A program made the translations under genes and the position numbers. Shown piece by piece: positions 63,431-64,000 of a stretch of DNA of 64,000 nucleotides. The DNA is taken from assembly GCA_905221385.1 (NCBI GenBank), contig CAJNCV010000001.1:1-64000 (forward strand), in the 5' to 3' direction. Positions within the stretch are counted from its first letter, which is position 1, and each line of letters starts with the position of its first letter. The notes under the pieces were generated by a model. The model had not been told where the DNA came from, made no database searches, and saw only the letters and a program-made list of their open reading frames with translations. Source of the stretch: a bacterium. GTDB lineage: Bacteria > Bacillota > Bacilli > Lactobacillales > Streptococcaceae.

Positions 63431-63892
63431 ATGTGCTTGATTTGTCAAAGAATTGAATGGATCAAGGCAGGGGAAAATCCCTACTTTGTAAAAGAACTAG
63501 AGACAGGCTATGTTGTTATTGGAGACCACCAATACTTTAAGGGCTATACCTTGTTTTTAGCAAAAGAGCATGTCACAGAACTCCACCATATGGAGACTTC
63601 TGTAAAACTTCGTTTTCTAGAGGAAATGAGTTTGATCCAAGAAGCTGTCGCCAAAACGTTTAAAGCTGAAAAGATGAATATTGAACTCCTAGGAAATGGA
63701 GATGCCCACGCTCACTGGCACCTCTTTCCAAGACGATCAGGTGATATGAGGGGTCATGGATTGAATGGCCGTGGTCCAGTCTGGTGGGTGCCCTGGGAAG
63801 AAATGGCGGCAGAAGATTGCCAAGTGCAATCCCGTGAGTTGGAACAAATGATTAAAGTCTTATCCGATGAATTAGAGAAGCACTTGGCCTAA
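63431..63892 (+). CDS. HIT-family protein
   Basis: A 153-residue histidine-triad nucleotide hydrolase or transferase. The triad is HAHWHLFPR near residue 94, and the N-terminal CLICQRI is typical of the Cys-containing HIT branch. Substrates are probably dinucleoside polyphosphates or AMP conjugates. It is coupled to the peptidase gene upstream. Confidence 0.9.
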   Translation: MCLICQRIEWIKAGENPYFVKELETGYVVIGDHQYFKGYTLFLAKEHVTELHHMETSVKLRFLEEMSLIQEAVAKTFKAEKMNIELLGNGDAHAHWHLFPRRSGDMRGHGLNGRGPVWWVPWEEMAAEDCQVQSRELEQMIKVLSDELEKHLA

Positions 63893-63907
63893 GAGAGGAA
63901 GAAAAAA

Positions 63908-64000
63908 ATGAAAAAAAGATATATCGTTTTATCCGGTTTGCTAGCAGTAACCCTAGCAGCATGTTCTCAAGAACAACCTAAAAATGAAGAAAATACTCAA
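63908..64000 (+). CDS. ldcB: Start of a lipoprotein gene, probably L,D-carboxypeptidase LdcB (partial)
   Basis: Only 31 codons are inside the window. They encode a lipoprotein signal (MKKRYIVLSGLLAVTLAAC, lipobox LAAC) followed by SQEQPKNEENTQ. The start closely resembles pneumococcal LdcB/DacB, which trims peptidoglycan tetrapeptides, and that gene follows the HIT gene in pneumococcus as I recall. The catalytic domain is outside the window. Confidence 0.6.
   Translation, partial: MKKRYIVLSGLLAVTLAACSQEQPKNEENTQ

Overview
The window looks like the chromosome of a mitis-group Streptococcus close to S. pneumoniae, S. mitis or S. oralis. The reasons are the low-GC Gram-positive gene style, a BOX intergenic repeat, a DpnII-type restriction locus with a competence (ComX) box, the T-box leader RNAs, and long runs of genes in pneumococcus-like order (galR/galK/galT, exoA, trpEGDCFBA, cclA; recJ, rnjB, estA, uvrC; nitroreductase, pepV, brnQ, ldcB). 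These blocks are joined differently from what I remember of pneumococcal genomes, so a related commensal is likelier than S. pneumoniae itself. That species inference is from memory of gene order, not from a search.

Layout. 1-1.1 kb: the 3' end of a type I specificity gene (hsdS) facing a CreX-like tyrosine recombinase. 1.1-6.1 kb: divergent galR and galK-HAD-galT, then a thioesterase. 6.2-9.6 kb: a DpnII-type GATC restriction-modification operon (dpnM, dpnA, an unrecognised frameshifted gene, a divergent dpnB). 9.7-11.7 kb: guanine riboswitch-xpt-pbuX. 11.8-17.9 kb: glyoxalase, exoA, DUF3290/DUF421 pair, heterodimeric ABC exporter, BOX element. 18-20 kb: sugar-phosphate transferase and aminotransferase, which resemble the first steps of teichoic acid repeat synthesis. 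20-27 kb: tandem Trp T-boxes and trpEGDCFBA. 27-34.4 kb: competence prepilin peptidase, acetyltransferase, a lipase-like protein, a TetR/flavin reductase pair, a BceRS-type two-component system with a decayed BceB remnant, and a DUF389 protein. 34.5-37.7 kb: thrS with a Thr T-box that sits upstream of an intervening membrane gene. 37.8-49.7 kb: two phosphoesterase paralogues, Rrf2 and YdcF-like genes, recJ, rnjB, a frameshifted estA, a matrixin, uvrC. 49.75-57.2 kb: a tandem toxin/immunity array. 57.2-64 kb: nitroreductase, pepV, a UDG-like gene, rhodanese, brnQ, a lipoprotein, an M42 peptidase, HIT, and the start of ldcB.

The most interesting region is 49.75-57.2 kb. It holds five modules. 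Each is a membrane-anchored small protein (putative immunity) followed by a lipase-like gene. Three lipase genes are truncated and two are complete. The complete ones have an N-terminal Ser-Asp-His lipase domain and a C-terminal helical, LXG-like domain, and are followed by one or two small helical proteins. This matches the architecture of the reverse-LXG type VII-secreted lipase TslA of Staphylococcus aureus. Two lipase subtypes and two immunity families occur, and they pair without exception in the five modules. The array is flanked by a 71-bp direct repeat derived from the nitroreductase promoter, and its internal joints show short repeats, so it appears to grow and shrink by recombination.

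Expression control is unusually readable here: one riboswitch, three T-boxes, two putative ComX boxes, GalR- and TetR-type operators, and three genes (dpnM, uvrC, cclA) whose start codons lie about 7 nt after a promoter -10 element, which implies leaderless mRNAs.
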